Below, one piece after another: positions 32,727 to 40,603 of a stretch of 64,000 bases of DNA. This DNA comes from Akkermansia massiliensis (GTDB lineage: Bacteria; Verrucomicrobiota; Verrucomicrobiia; Verrucomicrobiales; Akkermansiaceae), in contig NZ_JAMGSI010000001.1 in assembly GCF_023516715.1 (NCBI RefSeq), positions 1,054,001 through 1,118,000 of the forward strand, given 5' to 3'. Both the position numbers and the translations under genes were made by a program. Every line of letters starts with the position of its first letter. Position 1 is the first letter of the stretch. The notes beneath the pieces are model-generated. The model searched no databases. It worked only from the letters and a program-made list of their open reading frames with translations, and had not been told where the DNA came from.

Positions 32727-33629
32727 TCAAAGGGATAGATGAAAAATCCGCCGTTCCGCACAGGTGCCTGCGGGCACGCGGGCGCCGGGCCAGACGACGC
32801 ACTCCCTGAGGCGGCAGCCTTCCTCCACGATGGCGCGGGGGCCGATTACGCTGGCAGCGTCCACGGAGGCTCCGGAAGACACTTCCGCCCCGGGATGGAT
32901 GCGCGGAGCAGGGGAGGGAAAGTCCAGATGGGCCTGGATATAGGCCTCCGGCGTGCCCATGTCCATCCACAGGCCGTCGTCCGCCAGCACGCCGCGCAGG
33001 CGCCCCTGCCGGATGTAATCCAGAAACACGGGGATGATGGAAACGATCTCGCGGGGAGGGATGCGGCCGAACACCTCCGGCTCCATGCAATAGGCTCCGG
33101 TAAACTGGCAGGCGCCCGGATCGCGCCCCAGGGCGTGCCGCATATCCGTCACCTGGCCGGAGGAAAAATCAAAACCCACGTTCCTCTTGTCCCCGGAGGT
33201 CCGCAGGGCCAGCGTCACGGCGGGGCGGTGCCTGACATGGTCCTCCATCACCCGGCGCAGGTCGAAGGTGGCTGCCATGTCCCCGTTAATCACCAGCAGG
33301 GGTTCTTCCGCGGAGGCCAGGGGTTCGATCTTCTTCACCCCGCCTCCGGAATCCAGCAGCACGGGTTCATGGCTGAAATGGACGGGGCAGCCGTTCCAGG
33401 AGCGTTCCGGGAACGCCTGGTCCCAGGCTTCCGCCAGATGGTGGGTATTGATGATGAACTCCCGGATGCCGCAGTCGTAGCAGCGGCGCATGGAATGCAG
33501 CACGAGAGGCTCATGGAAAAAGGGAATCAGCGGCTTGGGCAGCACGTGGGTAAGGGGCCGCAGGCGGGTGCCCAGCCCGGCGCCGAGGATGAATGCGCGG
33601 GAAATGCCGGGACCTGCTGTGATGTGCAT
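32727..33629 (-). CDS. Sugar-1-phosphate nucleotidyltransferase
   Basis: This 300-residue protein has the Rossmann-like signature FILGAGLGTRLRPLTHVLPKPLIPFF at the N-terminus. The metal-binding Asp is in VINGDMAATFD. VGFDFSSGQVTDM and GAYCMEPEVF are the usual sugar-binding strands. A short left-handed beta-helix (HPGAEVSSGASVDAASVIGPRAIVEEGCRLRECVVWPGA) ends it. It resembles MurNAc-1-phosphate uridylyltransferase (MurU) or mannose-1-phosphate guanylyltransferase; specificity is not decided by sequence. Operon with the NAGPA-domain gene suggests cell-wall or glycan sugar recycling. Confidence 0.85.
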   Translation of the reverse strand: MHITAGPGISRAFILGAGLGTRLRPLTHVLPKPLIPFFHEPLVLHSMRRCYDCGIREFIINTHHLAEAWDQAFPERSWNGCPVHFSHEPVLLDSGGGVKKIEPLASAEEPLLVINGDMAATFDLRRVMEDHVRHRPAVTLALRTSGDKRNVGFDFSSGQVTDMRHALGRDPGACQFTGAYCMEPEVFGRIPPREIVSIIPVFLDYIRQGRLRGVLADDGLWMDMGTPEAYIQAHLDFPSPAPRIHPGAEVSSGASVDAASVIGPRAIVEEGCRLRECVVWPGARVPAGTCAERRIFHLSL

Positions 33630-33785
33630 GCAACATGACTAACGGGAGAAAGGCGTTTTTTCAAGCGCCCTTTCTCCGCTCCCTCTCCGGATGACACGCC
33701 GGAATGCCCTCCTTTCCCTGAATTTACAGGAAAATCCGTGATTTCGTGCTTTCCAAACGGGAGCTCATTCACTAGCATTCCCCGC

Positions 33786-35102
33786 ATGGCATGTGGAAAC
33801 CAAAGAACTGTCGGCTCTCCGGCCTCTCTGGCCGGTACCTCTTTGCATACGGGACAGCCCGTTACCCTGACCCTGAAGCCGGCCCCCGCCGACTTCGGCA
33901 TTAAATTCCGCCGGGTGGATATTCCGGACCAGCCCTTCATCAACGCGGACGTGGAGAAGGTGCAGACCGTGGAGCGCGCCACCAGCCTGGCGGAAGGCTC
34001 CGTCAAGGTACACACCGTGGAACACATTCTTTCCGCCCTCACGGGCATGGGCATTGACAACGCCGTCATTGAAATGGACGCCAACGAACCGCCCATCGGG
34101 GACGGTTCCTCCGCTCCCTACGTGGAACTGATCAAGAGCGCCGGCATTGTGGAACAGGAAGTGCCGCGGCGCTATCTGGAAGTGCGCGAGGCCGTCACCA
34201 TTGAAACCAAGGGCGGTTCCATCCTGACCATTCTCCCCTCCAAGCAATTCCGCGTCTCCGTCACCTGCGTGGGACCGGAAAACCGCATCACCCAGTACTT
34301 TGACGCGGTCATCACGCCGGAAACGTATGAAAAGGAACTGGCCCCGGCCCGCACCTTCACGTTCTACGAGGACATCAAGCCCCTGCTGGAAAAGGGCCTC
34401 ATCAAGGGCGGCAGCCTGGAAAACGCCGTGGTCATCCGCGGGGAGGAGCTCATGAGCAAGGAGCCCATGCGCTTCATCAATGAATTCGCCCGCCACAAGG
34501 CCATGGACCTCATCGGCGACCTCAGCCTGTGCGGCAAGCCCATCCTGGGCCACGTGATCGCCATCAAGCCGGGCCACGGCCCGAACACCGAGCTGACCGC
34601 CAAGCTGAAGAAGGAACACCGCCGCAACCAGCAGATGGCGCCCAATCCCGTCAACGTGCCGTACGGAGACGCCGTGCTGGACATCAATGAAGTGATGAGC
34701 CTCCTGCCGCACCGCTATCCCTTCCTGATGGTGGACCGCATCATCGGCTTTGAAGGGGAAACCAAGTGCCGCGGCCTGAAGAACCTGACGATGAACGAGC
34801 TCTTCTTCCAGGGCCACTTCCCGGGCCATCCGGTCATGCCGGGCGTCCTGCAGCTGGAAGCCATGGCCCAGGTCGCCTCCATCGTCATGCTGCGCCAGCC
34901 CGGCAATGCCACCAAGCTCGGCTACTTCATGAGCGCGGACAAGATCAAATTCCGCCGTCCCGTAGTCCCCGGCGATACGCTCATCATTGAGGCGGAGCTG
35001 ACCAAGATGCGCGGCAACATCGGCCAGGCCCTCGGCCGCTGCCTGGTGAACGGCCAGGTGGTATCGGAAGCCGAACTCAAATTCGGCCTCCAGGACATCT
35101 GA
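33786..35102 (+). CDS. lpxC-fabZ: Bifunctional UDP-3-O-acyl-GlcNAc deacetylase / (3R)-hydroxyacyl-ACP dehydratase
   Basis: This 438-residue fusion joins lipid A synthesis to fatty-acid elongation. The LpxC part (1-285) has the E79-H80 pair in HTVEH, then H247 and D251 in HKAMDLIGDL as the other zinc ligands, with D255 and H274 completing the site. The FabZ part (from about 300) has catalytic H319 in LLPHRYPFLMVDRI and E368 in PGHPVMPGVLQLEAMAQ. The fusion is known from Bacteroidota and related lineages. The start at 33786 avoids an N-terminal extension lacking homology. It is monocistronic with its own terminator. Confidence 0.96.
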   Translation: MACGNQRTVGSPASLAGTSLHTGQPVTLTLKPAPADFGIKFRRVDIPDQPFINADVEKVQTVERATSLAEGSVKVHTVEHILSALTGMGIDNAVIEMDANEPPIGDGSSAPYVELIKSAGIVEQEVPRRYLEVREAVTIETKGGSILTILPSKQFRVSVTCVGPENRITQYFDAVITPETYEKELAPARTFTFYEDIKPLLEKGLIKGGSLENAVVIRGEELMSKEPMRFINEFARHKAMDLIGDLSLCGKPILGHVIAIKPGHGPNTELTAKLKKEHRRNQQMAPNPVNVPYGDAVLDINEVMSLLPHRYPFLMVDRIIGFEGETKCRGLKNLTMNELFFQGHFPGHPVMPGVLQLEAMAQVASIVMLRQPGNATKLGYFMSADKIKFRRPVVPGDTLIIEAELTKMRGNIGQALGRCLVNGQVVSEAELKFGLQDI

Positions 35103-35131
35103 ACCGGCTGATACCGGCCCCTGTCTTTATG

Positions 35132-35166
35132 GAACCCCCGGCCCGTGCTCGTCACGCCGGGGTTTT
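35132..35166 (+). terminator. Terminator of lpxC-fabZ
   Basis: Stem CCCCGGC/GCCGGGG (35136-35142 with 35156-35162), flanked by AA/TT pairing, is followed by TTTT. A second hairpin, ATAAGGGC/GCCCTTAT, lies at 35216-35237. Confidence 0.8.
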
Positions 35167-35391
35167 CCATGTCCTGCATCCCGCTTGGCCGTTTTTCTCC
35201 TGGCCCCTCTTGGAAATAAGGGCCTCCCGGCCCTTATGAAAAAGGCTGCTACGCGCATGCAACAGGGAAAGCAGAAAAGCCAGAGCCGGCTTCACTACGG
35301 AGACCGGAACCAAACCCCGGCAATTTGACGAATCATGAGGGGAAGGAGTTCCTCATTCCCAGGGGCGGCGGAGGCACCTCTATCTGCCGCA

Positions 35392-36336
35392 TCAGCAAGA
35401 CACGCCGGGCAGACGGCACATCTCCGCATACTCTTCAAGGCGCCGGCGGAAGGTTTCCTCCGTCATGGAAAGGAGGGCGTCCGCGGAAAAGGACTCGCAG
35501 GTGAAGGAGGCCGCCACCGTGCCGTACACAATCCCCCTCTTCACTTCCTCAAAGGATGGAAGGACGGGGGGCAGGGTGGCCAGGTAGCCGGCCAGCGCCC
35601 CCAGGAACGTATCTCCCGCCCCGGTGGGGTCCACCAATGTTTTCAGGGGATAGGCGGGACAGCGGAAAATTTGCAGATTGCCTGCGGAATCCCGCCCCAG
35701 AAGCGTGGCGCCGTATTCCCCCTGTTTCACCACGGCATATGCGGCGCCCTTGGAAAGCAGGAATTCCCCGGCTTCCAGCACGGTGGACGCCTGGGCGTAC
35801 TCCTTCGCCTCGTCCTCGTTCATCATGGTGATATGGGAGCGGCTGATGACGGCGTCCAGCAATTCCGGCTGGCGGCGCAGCCACTTGTCCATGGAATCGG
35901 AAAGCACCAGTGCCGCGTCCGGGCACTGTTCCATGCACTTGAGCTGCTGGGCCGGAACCATGCAGCAGCACACCAGGACGGGATGGTTACGCAAGGACTC
36001 CGGAACGTGCACGTTCCATTCCAGCATCACGGCATCATTGGCGCAGACGGTCCTGCGCTTGTTCATGTTGTCAAAATATTCCCCGGTCCAGGAAAAGGAA
36101 GGACCCTTCTTGCGTTCCACGCCGTCCATGCACAGCCCCTTGGCCGCAAGGGCTTCTTCATAATGGGAGGGGAAATCCTCTCCGATGATGCTGACGGCGT
36201 CCACCCGGTCCGCAAAAAGCAGGGCGGCCACCGCCGCAAAGGACACCGAGCCGCCCAGAACTCCCTCCGCCCGGTTGCGGGGAGTGAGGATGGTGTCTAT
36301 TCCAATGGTTCCGGTGACAAGGAGGGGCTGGGACAT
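35392..36336 (-). CDS. PfkB-family carbohydrate/nucleoside kinase
   Basis: This 314-residue cytoplasmic kinase starts at 36336 (MSQPLLVTGTIGIDTI). The ribokinase-fold features are LGGSVSFAAVAALLF near residue 30 and the C-terminal anion hole with the catalytic Asp in DPTGAGDTFLGALAGYLA. The substrate is unclear; the variant GGS (rather than GGN) and lack of a sugar-catabolic neighbour do not settle it. Adenosine-kinase-like or sugar-acid kinase activity are both possible. It is a single gene, divergent from the fluoride operon. Confidence 0.85.
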   Translation of the reverse strand: MSQPLLVTGTIGIDTILTPRNRAEGVLGGSVSFAAVAALLFADRVDAVSIIGEDFPSHYEEALAAKGLCMDGVERKKGPSFSWTGEYFDNMNKRRTVCANDAVMLEWNVHVPESLRNHPVLVCCCMVPAQQLKCMEQCPDAALVLSDSMDKWLRRQPELLDAVISRSHITMMNEDEAKEYAQASTVLEAGEFLLSKGAAYAVVKQGEYGATLLGRDSAGNLQIFRCPAYPLKTLVDPTGAGDTFLGALAGYLATLPPVLPSFEEVKRGIVYGTVAASFTCESFSADALLSMTEETFRRRLEEYAEMCRLPGVSC

Positions 36337-36425
36337 GGAAAAAAGGAAATACGTATTCAAACGCCGGGATCAAGAATAAAAGGCTGGAGATATGGAAAAA
36401 ACGGGTTATTTTACCTGTACGCGCT

Positions 36426-36496
36426 TAAAGGAAATGAGGCTCTTCCCTGGGAACGCACCCTAAACCGCCTGCACGGCAGGCTGATGGCTTCTGTAT
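36426..36496 (+). promoter_or_regulatory. Fluoride riboswitch (crcB aptamer)
   Basis: The segment matches the known crcB-motif fluoride aptamer: GGAAATGAGGCTCTTCC (36430-36446), then AAACC, a GCCTGC-ACG-GCAGGC hairpin (36468-36482), then CTGATGGCTTCTG (36481-36493). P1 pairs GAGGCT with GGCTTC and P2 pairs GGAA with TTCC, as in the Thermotoga petrophila aptamer. It lies 170 nt upstream of crcB, a fluoride channel, on the same strand. Confidence 0.9.
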
Positions 36497-36514
36497 CACA
36501 CCGGATGCAGAAGC
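36487..36514 (+). promoter_or_regulatory. Alternative stem (expression platform) of the fluoride riboswitch
   Basis: GCTTCTG (36487-36493), the 3' strand of aptamer P1, is an exact complement of CAGAAGC (36508-36514), which is followed by TTTGTATT. Aptamer folding and this hairpin are mutually exclusive, so fluoride would favour transcription. The T-run is weak; a competing stem CACCG/CGGTG surrounds the same segment. Confidence 0.55.
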
Positions 36515-36547
36515 TTTGTATTCGGTGAAGGACATCCCCATACGAAC

Positions 36548-36670
36548 ATGAACGCCTTTACACCAATTTCCTCCGCCTTCTGCCGCCTTTCCCGGCAGCA
36601 TCCGGCAACGGCATCCCTGGAATCTCGCCCGGAGTCTTATTCCCGTTCAACCGGAGAAAAGCCGCTATGA
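36548..36670 (+). CDS. Possible 40-codon leader ORF overlapping crcB
   Basis: An ATG at 36548 opens a 40-codon frame ending in TGA at 36668-36670, which overlaps the crcB ATG at 36667 as ATGA. The peptide is Ser/Pro/Arg-rich with no recognised motif. A GAAGGA lies about 15 nt upstream, farther than ideal. The overlap would permit translational coupling, but chance is possible. Confidence 0.3.
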   Translation: MNAFTPISSAFCRLSRQHPATASLESRPESYSRSTGEKPL

Positions 36671-37038
36671 TGAAAATACTGCTGATGGTCGGGCTGGGAA
36701 GCTTTGCGGGCGGCGTGCTGCGCTTCCTGCTGACCCGTTTTGTCCAAATCAACTCCATGAGTTCCTTTCCATGGGGAACGACGGCGGTCAACTTGCTGGG
36801 ATGCCTGGTCCTTGGCGTTCTCTACGGGCTGTTCAGCCGGGGTCTGCTGCTGCATACGGAAACGCGGCTTTTTCTTACCGTAGGCCTGTGCGGCGGCTTC
36901 ACCACCTTTTCCACGCTGATGAATGAATCCTTCCTCCTGTTGAAGGAGGGGAACTTTCCCGCCTTCTTTCTTTACACCCTCCTCAGCTTTGCCGGAGGGC
37001 TCATTGCCATTGGCCTGGGATACCTGGCCGCCAGATAA
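36667..37038 (+). CDS. crcB: Fluoride ion channel CrcB/Fluc
   Basis: This 123-residue inner-membrane protein has four hydrophobic segments. Family motifs are GLGSFAGGVLRFLLTR near the start, TTAVNLLGCLVLGVLYG, and GLCGGFTTFSTLMNE, with the Phe/Thr residues lining the fluoride pores of dimeric Fluc channels. It exports fluoride to protect cytoplasmic enzymes. A GGAG lies 10 nt before the first ATG; the next codon is also ATG. It is under a fluoride riboswitch and 9 bp ahead of a DUF190 gene, a common partner of crcB. Confidence 0.95.
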   Translation: MMKILLMVGLGSFAGGVLRFLLTRFVQINSMSSFPWGTTAVNLLGCLVLGVLYGLFSRGLLLHTETRLFLTVGLCGGFTTFSTLMNESFLLLKEGNFPAFFLYTLLSFAGGLIAIGLGYLAAR

Positions 37039-37047
37039 GAGACAATC

Positions 37048-37398
37048 ATGAACACTCCGGAAGAAAACCTCATGCTGCGCATCTACGTCAGCAGCACCGA
37101 CACCGTCAGACACGTACCCGTCCACGAGGCCGTAGCCTACGCTACCCGCCGCTACGGCATGGCGGGCTGCACCGTGTACAAGGGACTAATGGGGGCCGGG
37201 CGGCATACGCGCCTGATGAGCCCCACATTCTGGGAAATTGTCGAGAAGGTGCCCGTCATCATTGAAATCGTAGACACCTCAGAACGCATTGAAACGTTCC
37301 TGGGCAAAATCTCCTGCTGGCTGGACAGGCTGCCGCACGGCTGCCTGGTGTGCACGCAGCCTGTCCGCGTTTATCCTGTCGGCGGTACCCGCTCCTAG
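37048..37398 (+). CDS. DUF190 protein (CrcB partner)
   Basis: This 116-residue soluble alpha/beta protein has MLRIYVSSTDTVRHVPVHEAV, YGMAGCTVYKGLMGAG and KVPVIIEIVDTSERIETFL, the ferredoxin-like, PII-like pattern of DUF190. Such genes often accompany crcB; a regulatory nucleotide- or ion-sensing role is a suggestion from the PII-like fold, not shown. It lies 9 bp after crcB and ends with a 4-bp overlap with the convergent alcohol dehydrogenase gene. Confidence 0.88.
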   Translation: MNTPEENLMLRIYVSSTDTVRHVPVHEAVAYATRRYGMAGCTVYKGLMGAGRHTRLMSPTFWEIVEKVPVIIEIVDTSERIETFLGKISCWLDRLPHGCLVCTQPVRVYPVGGTRS

Positions 37399-38555
37399 GA
37401 ATAGGACTTTTCCAGGATGCTGACGACGTCCGCCGGAGTGAACTTGCAGCGGTCCAGCTCAAACAGGTTGCCCATGGTGGAAAAGGCCGTTCTGGCGTAT
37501 TCGTCAAACAAATCCGGGGTAATGCCGAACTCGGACATCTTCAGCTTGTCCACGCCGCAGGCCTCCTTCAGCTTGTTCAGGCCGTTCAGGAAGCCGTCCA
37601 CGGAAGCTTCCTGCCCCATGGCGGCGGCTACCCTGGCGTAACGTTCCGGGCAGGCGGGGGCATAGGCTTCATGATAGGCCCAGGAAATCATGATCAGGCC
37701 CGCGCCGTGCGGGAGAGCGGGATGGAACGCGCTGAGGGCGTGTTCAATGGAGTGTTCCGACGTACAGCAGGAAATGGTCTCCACAAAGCCGGAATAGGTA
37801 TTGGCCAGGGCGACGTAGGCGCGCGCTTCCAGATCGTCCCCGTTGCTCACGGCGCGGGGAAGGTATTTGGCGATGTATTCAATGGCCTGTAGCGCGAACA
37901 TGTCCCCCATGGGAGAGGCAATCGTGGCCATGTACCCCTCCACGGCGTGGAACAGGGCGTCAAAGCCCTGGTAGGCCGTCAATTTGGGCGGTACGGAAAG
38001 CATCAGCTCCGGATCCACGATGGACATGGTGGGGAAGGTGCCCTTGAAGCCGAAGCCGATCTTCTCCTGCGTATCCTCCTTCGTGATGACGGTCCACGGA
38101 TCCGCTTCCGTTCCAGTCCCTGCCGTGGTGGTGATGCAAACGATGGGAAGGGGCTTGTTGGGAATGGGAAGGCCCTTGCCGGAACCGCCCTGGATGTAAT
38201 CCCAGTAGGTTCCCGGATTGGCAGCCATCACGGCGATGCTCTTGGCGGAATCCATGCTGCTGCCTCCGCCCAGGCCGACGACGAAATCACAACCTGTCTC
38301 CCTGGCAAGCGCGGCGGCCTCCATCACGTGCTCCACCACGGGGTTGGGCTGCACCTTGTCGAAAACGACGCTCTCCACTCCCTGGTTCTTCAACAAAGCC
38401 TGCACCCGGTCCAGATACCCGAGCCGCCTGACGGACGTGCCGCCGATGACAATCAGGGCCTTGGCGCCGGGCAGGGGAGCGGAACCAAGATTGTCCAAAG
38501 AACCCGCGCCAAAGAAAATTTGCGCGGGCATGAAAAATTGAAATGGCTGATACAT
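37395..38555 (-). CDS. Iron-containing alcohol dehydrogenase
   Basis: This 386-residue group III dehydrogenase starts at 38555 (MYQPFQFFMPAQIFFGAGSLDNLG). The N-terminal NAD(P)-binding domain has GGGSSMDSAKSIAV. Metal-binding residues lie in TSEHSIEHALSA and PHGAGLIMISWAYHEAYAP. It would reduce aldehydes to alcohols (or the reverse) using NAD(P)H and Fe2+ or another divalent metal. Similarity in layout is to butanol dehydrogenase or lactaldehyde reductase; the substrate is undetermined. It is monocistronic. Confidence 0.93.
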   Translation of the reverse strand: MYQPFQFFMPAQIFFGAGSLDNLGSAPLPGAKALIVIGGTSVRRLGYLDRVQALLKNQGVESVVFDKVQPNPVVEHVMEAAALARETGCDFVVGLGGGSSMDSAKSIAVMAANPGTYWDYIQGGSGKGLPIPNKPLPIVCITTTAGTGTEADPWTVITKEDTQEKIGFGFKGTFPTMSIVDPELMLSVPPKLTAYQGFDALFHAVEGYMATIASPMGDMFALQAIEYIAKYLPRAVSNGDDLEARAYVALANTYSGFVETISCCTSEHSIEHALSAFHPALPHGAGLIMISWAYHEAYAPACPERYARVAAAMGQEASVDGFLNGLNKLKEACGVDKLKMSEFGITPDLFDEYARTAFSTMGNLFELDRCKFTPADVVSILEKSYS

Positions 38556-38656
38556 GGCCCTACTGTATAAAACAGCGGCTCCGGACGTCAAGGATGCTCT
38601 GTGCATTCCATCAACTCCGGAGCCGCCGTGCAGGCAACAGCCTTTACTGAAAAGCG

Positions 38657-39952
38657 TTATGCGTCTTCAAAAAAATCGTCGCTCCGGGTGGGGTCCGGCT
38701 TGGGCGGCTTCGGCACATCCGTGCCGATGGCTCCGGGATCGTCCATTTCACGGCTGGTCGTGATCGTGGTGGGCGGCGTCTTCCTTCTGGGAGGCCGCAC
38801 CGCGGGACGAGGGGAGGCTGAAGAGGAGGAGGAAGAACCGTCCGCCATGGTTTCATCTTCCGAGGAAGCGATCATACTCTTCATGCTCTGGACCAGCTTG
38901 TCCCGGAGGGTGCGGATACCTTGTTCCCGGCGCACCGGGTCTACCGTCGTCCGGATCAGCGTCATCATGTTCCGCGTGGCGTTCGCCTGGTCGCCCAGGT
39001 CAAAGCAATCCAGTTCGCAGCGCCAGCGCAGGCGGTCCAGGACGGAGGAATCCTGTTCGTCAAACTCGTCTTCGGACGCATTGGCAATGCGTCCCTGCAT
39101 GCCGGACTTCTTGCCGGTGGAAATGGCATGGCTTACCTTGCCGAGAGCCACTTCCATGGAAATTCTCTTGCCCCATGCCTGCCGGAGGGCGGGAAGATTG
39201 CGCGTCTTGCGGTATCCCGTGAAGAAAAGCTTGTCGAAAATCTCGTCCCGGTTTTTCATGGAATCCGGAAAGGCCTTGGAAGACATGCTGCCGATGCCCA
39301 GGGCCTCCCCGACCTCCGTATTCAAAACGGATTGTTCCGCAATGCGGGCTCCGGCTTTCCCGGCTCCCCCTCCATTGTTATTTTTGGAAGAAGTGGAAGA
39401 GGGATCGACAAAATCAGGGTCGGAGCAGGCGGCCAGGTAGGCGTTCAGCAAATCCATGGCCGGCTTCTGGAACTCCGTAACGTCCAGAGTCTCCTCCTCC
39501 GTTCCGCCGGTGGAGCTTGACGTGGCGTTCATCAGGTTTTCCTTGAGGCGGGCCTTGAGGACGAGCACGCCCCACTGGTATTGAAGCATCAATCCCTTAC
39601 GGGCATTCTTGTCCTGGTATTTCTTGGCCTCGCGGTCCATCCAGTCCTTCAGGGAATTGGAGGCAATCTTGGCGCTCTTGCCCTGGCTCTTGTCCTTCTC
39701 CTTTTCCGCTTCCATCAGGAACTTTTTGGACTGGATCAGCAGGTCGTACGCGGCGCTGGGATCCCTGCCGGCGGAATTCAGCTTGCTGATGGCGGCATTG
39801 ATCACCTTGGTTTCCGCAGACCTGTTCAGGGCGAGCAGGTTATCCAAATCCTTGATCACCTTCTTCTTGGCATCGTTATCCATGTGCTGCGCATAACAGA
39901 GGGAGCCCAGGCTGAGGCCTCCGATCACGCAAAGAGAGACGAAAGTATTCAT
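38657..39952 (-). CDS. Exported protein of unknown function
   Basis: This 431-residue protein has a signal peptide (about residues 1-21, ...GSLCYAQ). The body is mainly helical and charged (about 25-330), with two low-complexity Ser/Asn/Gly stretches (SSTSSKNNNGGGAG near 190 and SSSSSSAS near 370). The tail is Pro/Arg/Lys-rich and then acidic. No family is recognised. It stands alone, flanked downstream by the alcohol dehydrogenase gene and upstream by 650 bp without a gene. Confidence 0.7.
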   Translation of the reverse strand: MNTFVSLCVIGGLSLGSLCYAQHMDNDAKKKVIKDLDNLLALNRSAETKVINAAISKLNSAGRDPSAAYDLLIQSKKFLMEAEKEKDKSQGKSAKIASNSLKDWMDREAKKYQDKNARKGLMLQYQWGVLVLKARLKENLMNATSSSTGGTEEETLDVTEFQKPAMDLLNAYLAACSDPDFVDPSSTSSKNNNGGGAGKAGARIAEQSVLNTEVGEALGIGSMSSKAFPDSMKNRDEIFDKLFFTGYRKTRNLPALRQAWGKRISMEVALGKVSHAISTGKKSGMQGRIANASEDEFDEQDSSVLDRLRWRCELDCFDLGDQANATRNMMTLIRTTVDPVRREQGIRTLRDKLVQSMKSMIASSEDETMADGSSSSSSASPRPAVRPPRRKTPPTTITTSREMDDPGAIGTDVPKPPKPDPTRSDDFFEDA

Positions 39953-40603
39953 GCTTTTTTTATTATGACGGATGAATGACGGTCTGGCAAGAGAGAAGCG
40001 AGGGGAAGGGGTATCCGGATGAACTTTTAAGGAGGGAAAAGGAATTTTCCCGTTTCTGCCGCGTTATAATAGGTTAGTCAGTGAAAGACTTTTTATTTTT
40101 ATGGAGAATACTTCAAAGCAGGAGAGGACGGCTAGACGGGGTTTTCAGCGACGGATGGGGATGGAAGAAAGGTTGGCAATACTGAAAACCCCTTTGAATG
40201 GAGAATATTTAATCAGGACGGGAGGCTCTGGTTCCCAGAAGTGAAGCCCACTGGAAAATACAGGGTGCATGGAATGTTCCCATGTTTTTGACAGGAAGCA
40301 GTCCCCCTGGAGAACGGAGGTTTGGTTCGTGCCTCTTTCAGGCTTCAAGCCTTCCGCTTTCCGTCCAACTGCAAAGCGGTTTCCCGGCCTTCGTACAGAC
40401 GCGTGGACGGACAGCAGGAAGCGACGCATGAAAATCCCAGCAATGCTCTTATAGAAGAAGGAAAAACGGGCGGAGATTCACCCTGATTTAATACTTCGCA
40501 TAATATATGTAATGCAAAATATGGAACTAGTGAAATAAACGCACTGGACTTTGATTTTAAAAGATATATGCCCGCAGAAGGCACATGGATGAGAATAGCT
40601 TTA
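39953..40603. other. Long intergenic region without a recognised gene
   Basis: No credible gene was found in these 651 bp. A copy of the palindromic repeat arm GGGAGGCTCTGGTTCCCAG lies at 40220-40238, and a short direct pair (ATGGAGAATA near 40100, AATGGAGAATAT near 40198). The only longer reading, on the minus strand (40145-40429), contains the translated repeat (WEPEPP) and is not protein-like. It may hold regulatory sequence for the minus-strand gene at 39952 or a decayed gene. Confidence 0.55.

Noticed and set aside
33645-33680. GGAGAAAGG(G)CG hairpin with T-run between the nucleotidyltransferase and lpxC genes
   Set aside because: It looks like a terminator, but both flanking genes start here (divergent), so no gene ends at this place; left unassigned.
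40145-40429. Minus-strand 94-codon reading in the long gap
   Set aside because: Contains the translated intergenic repeat (WEPEPP), lacks a ribosome site and has no motif.
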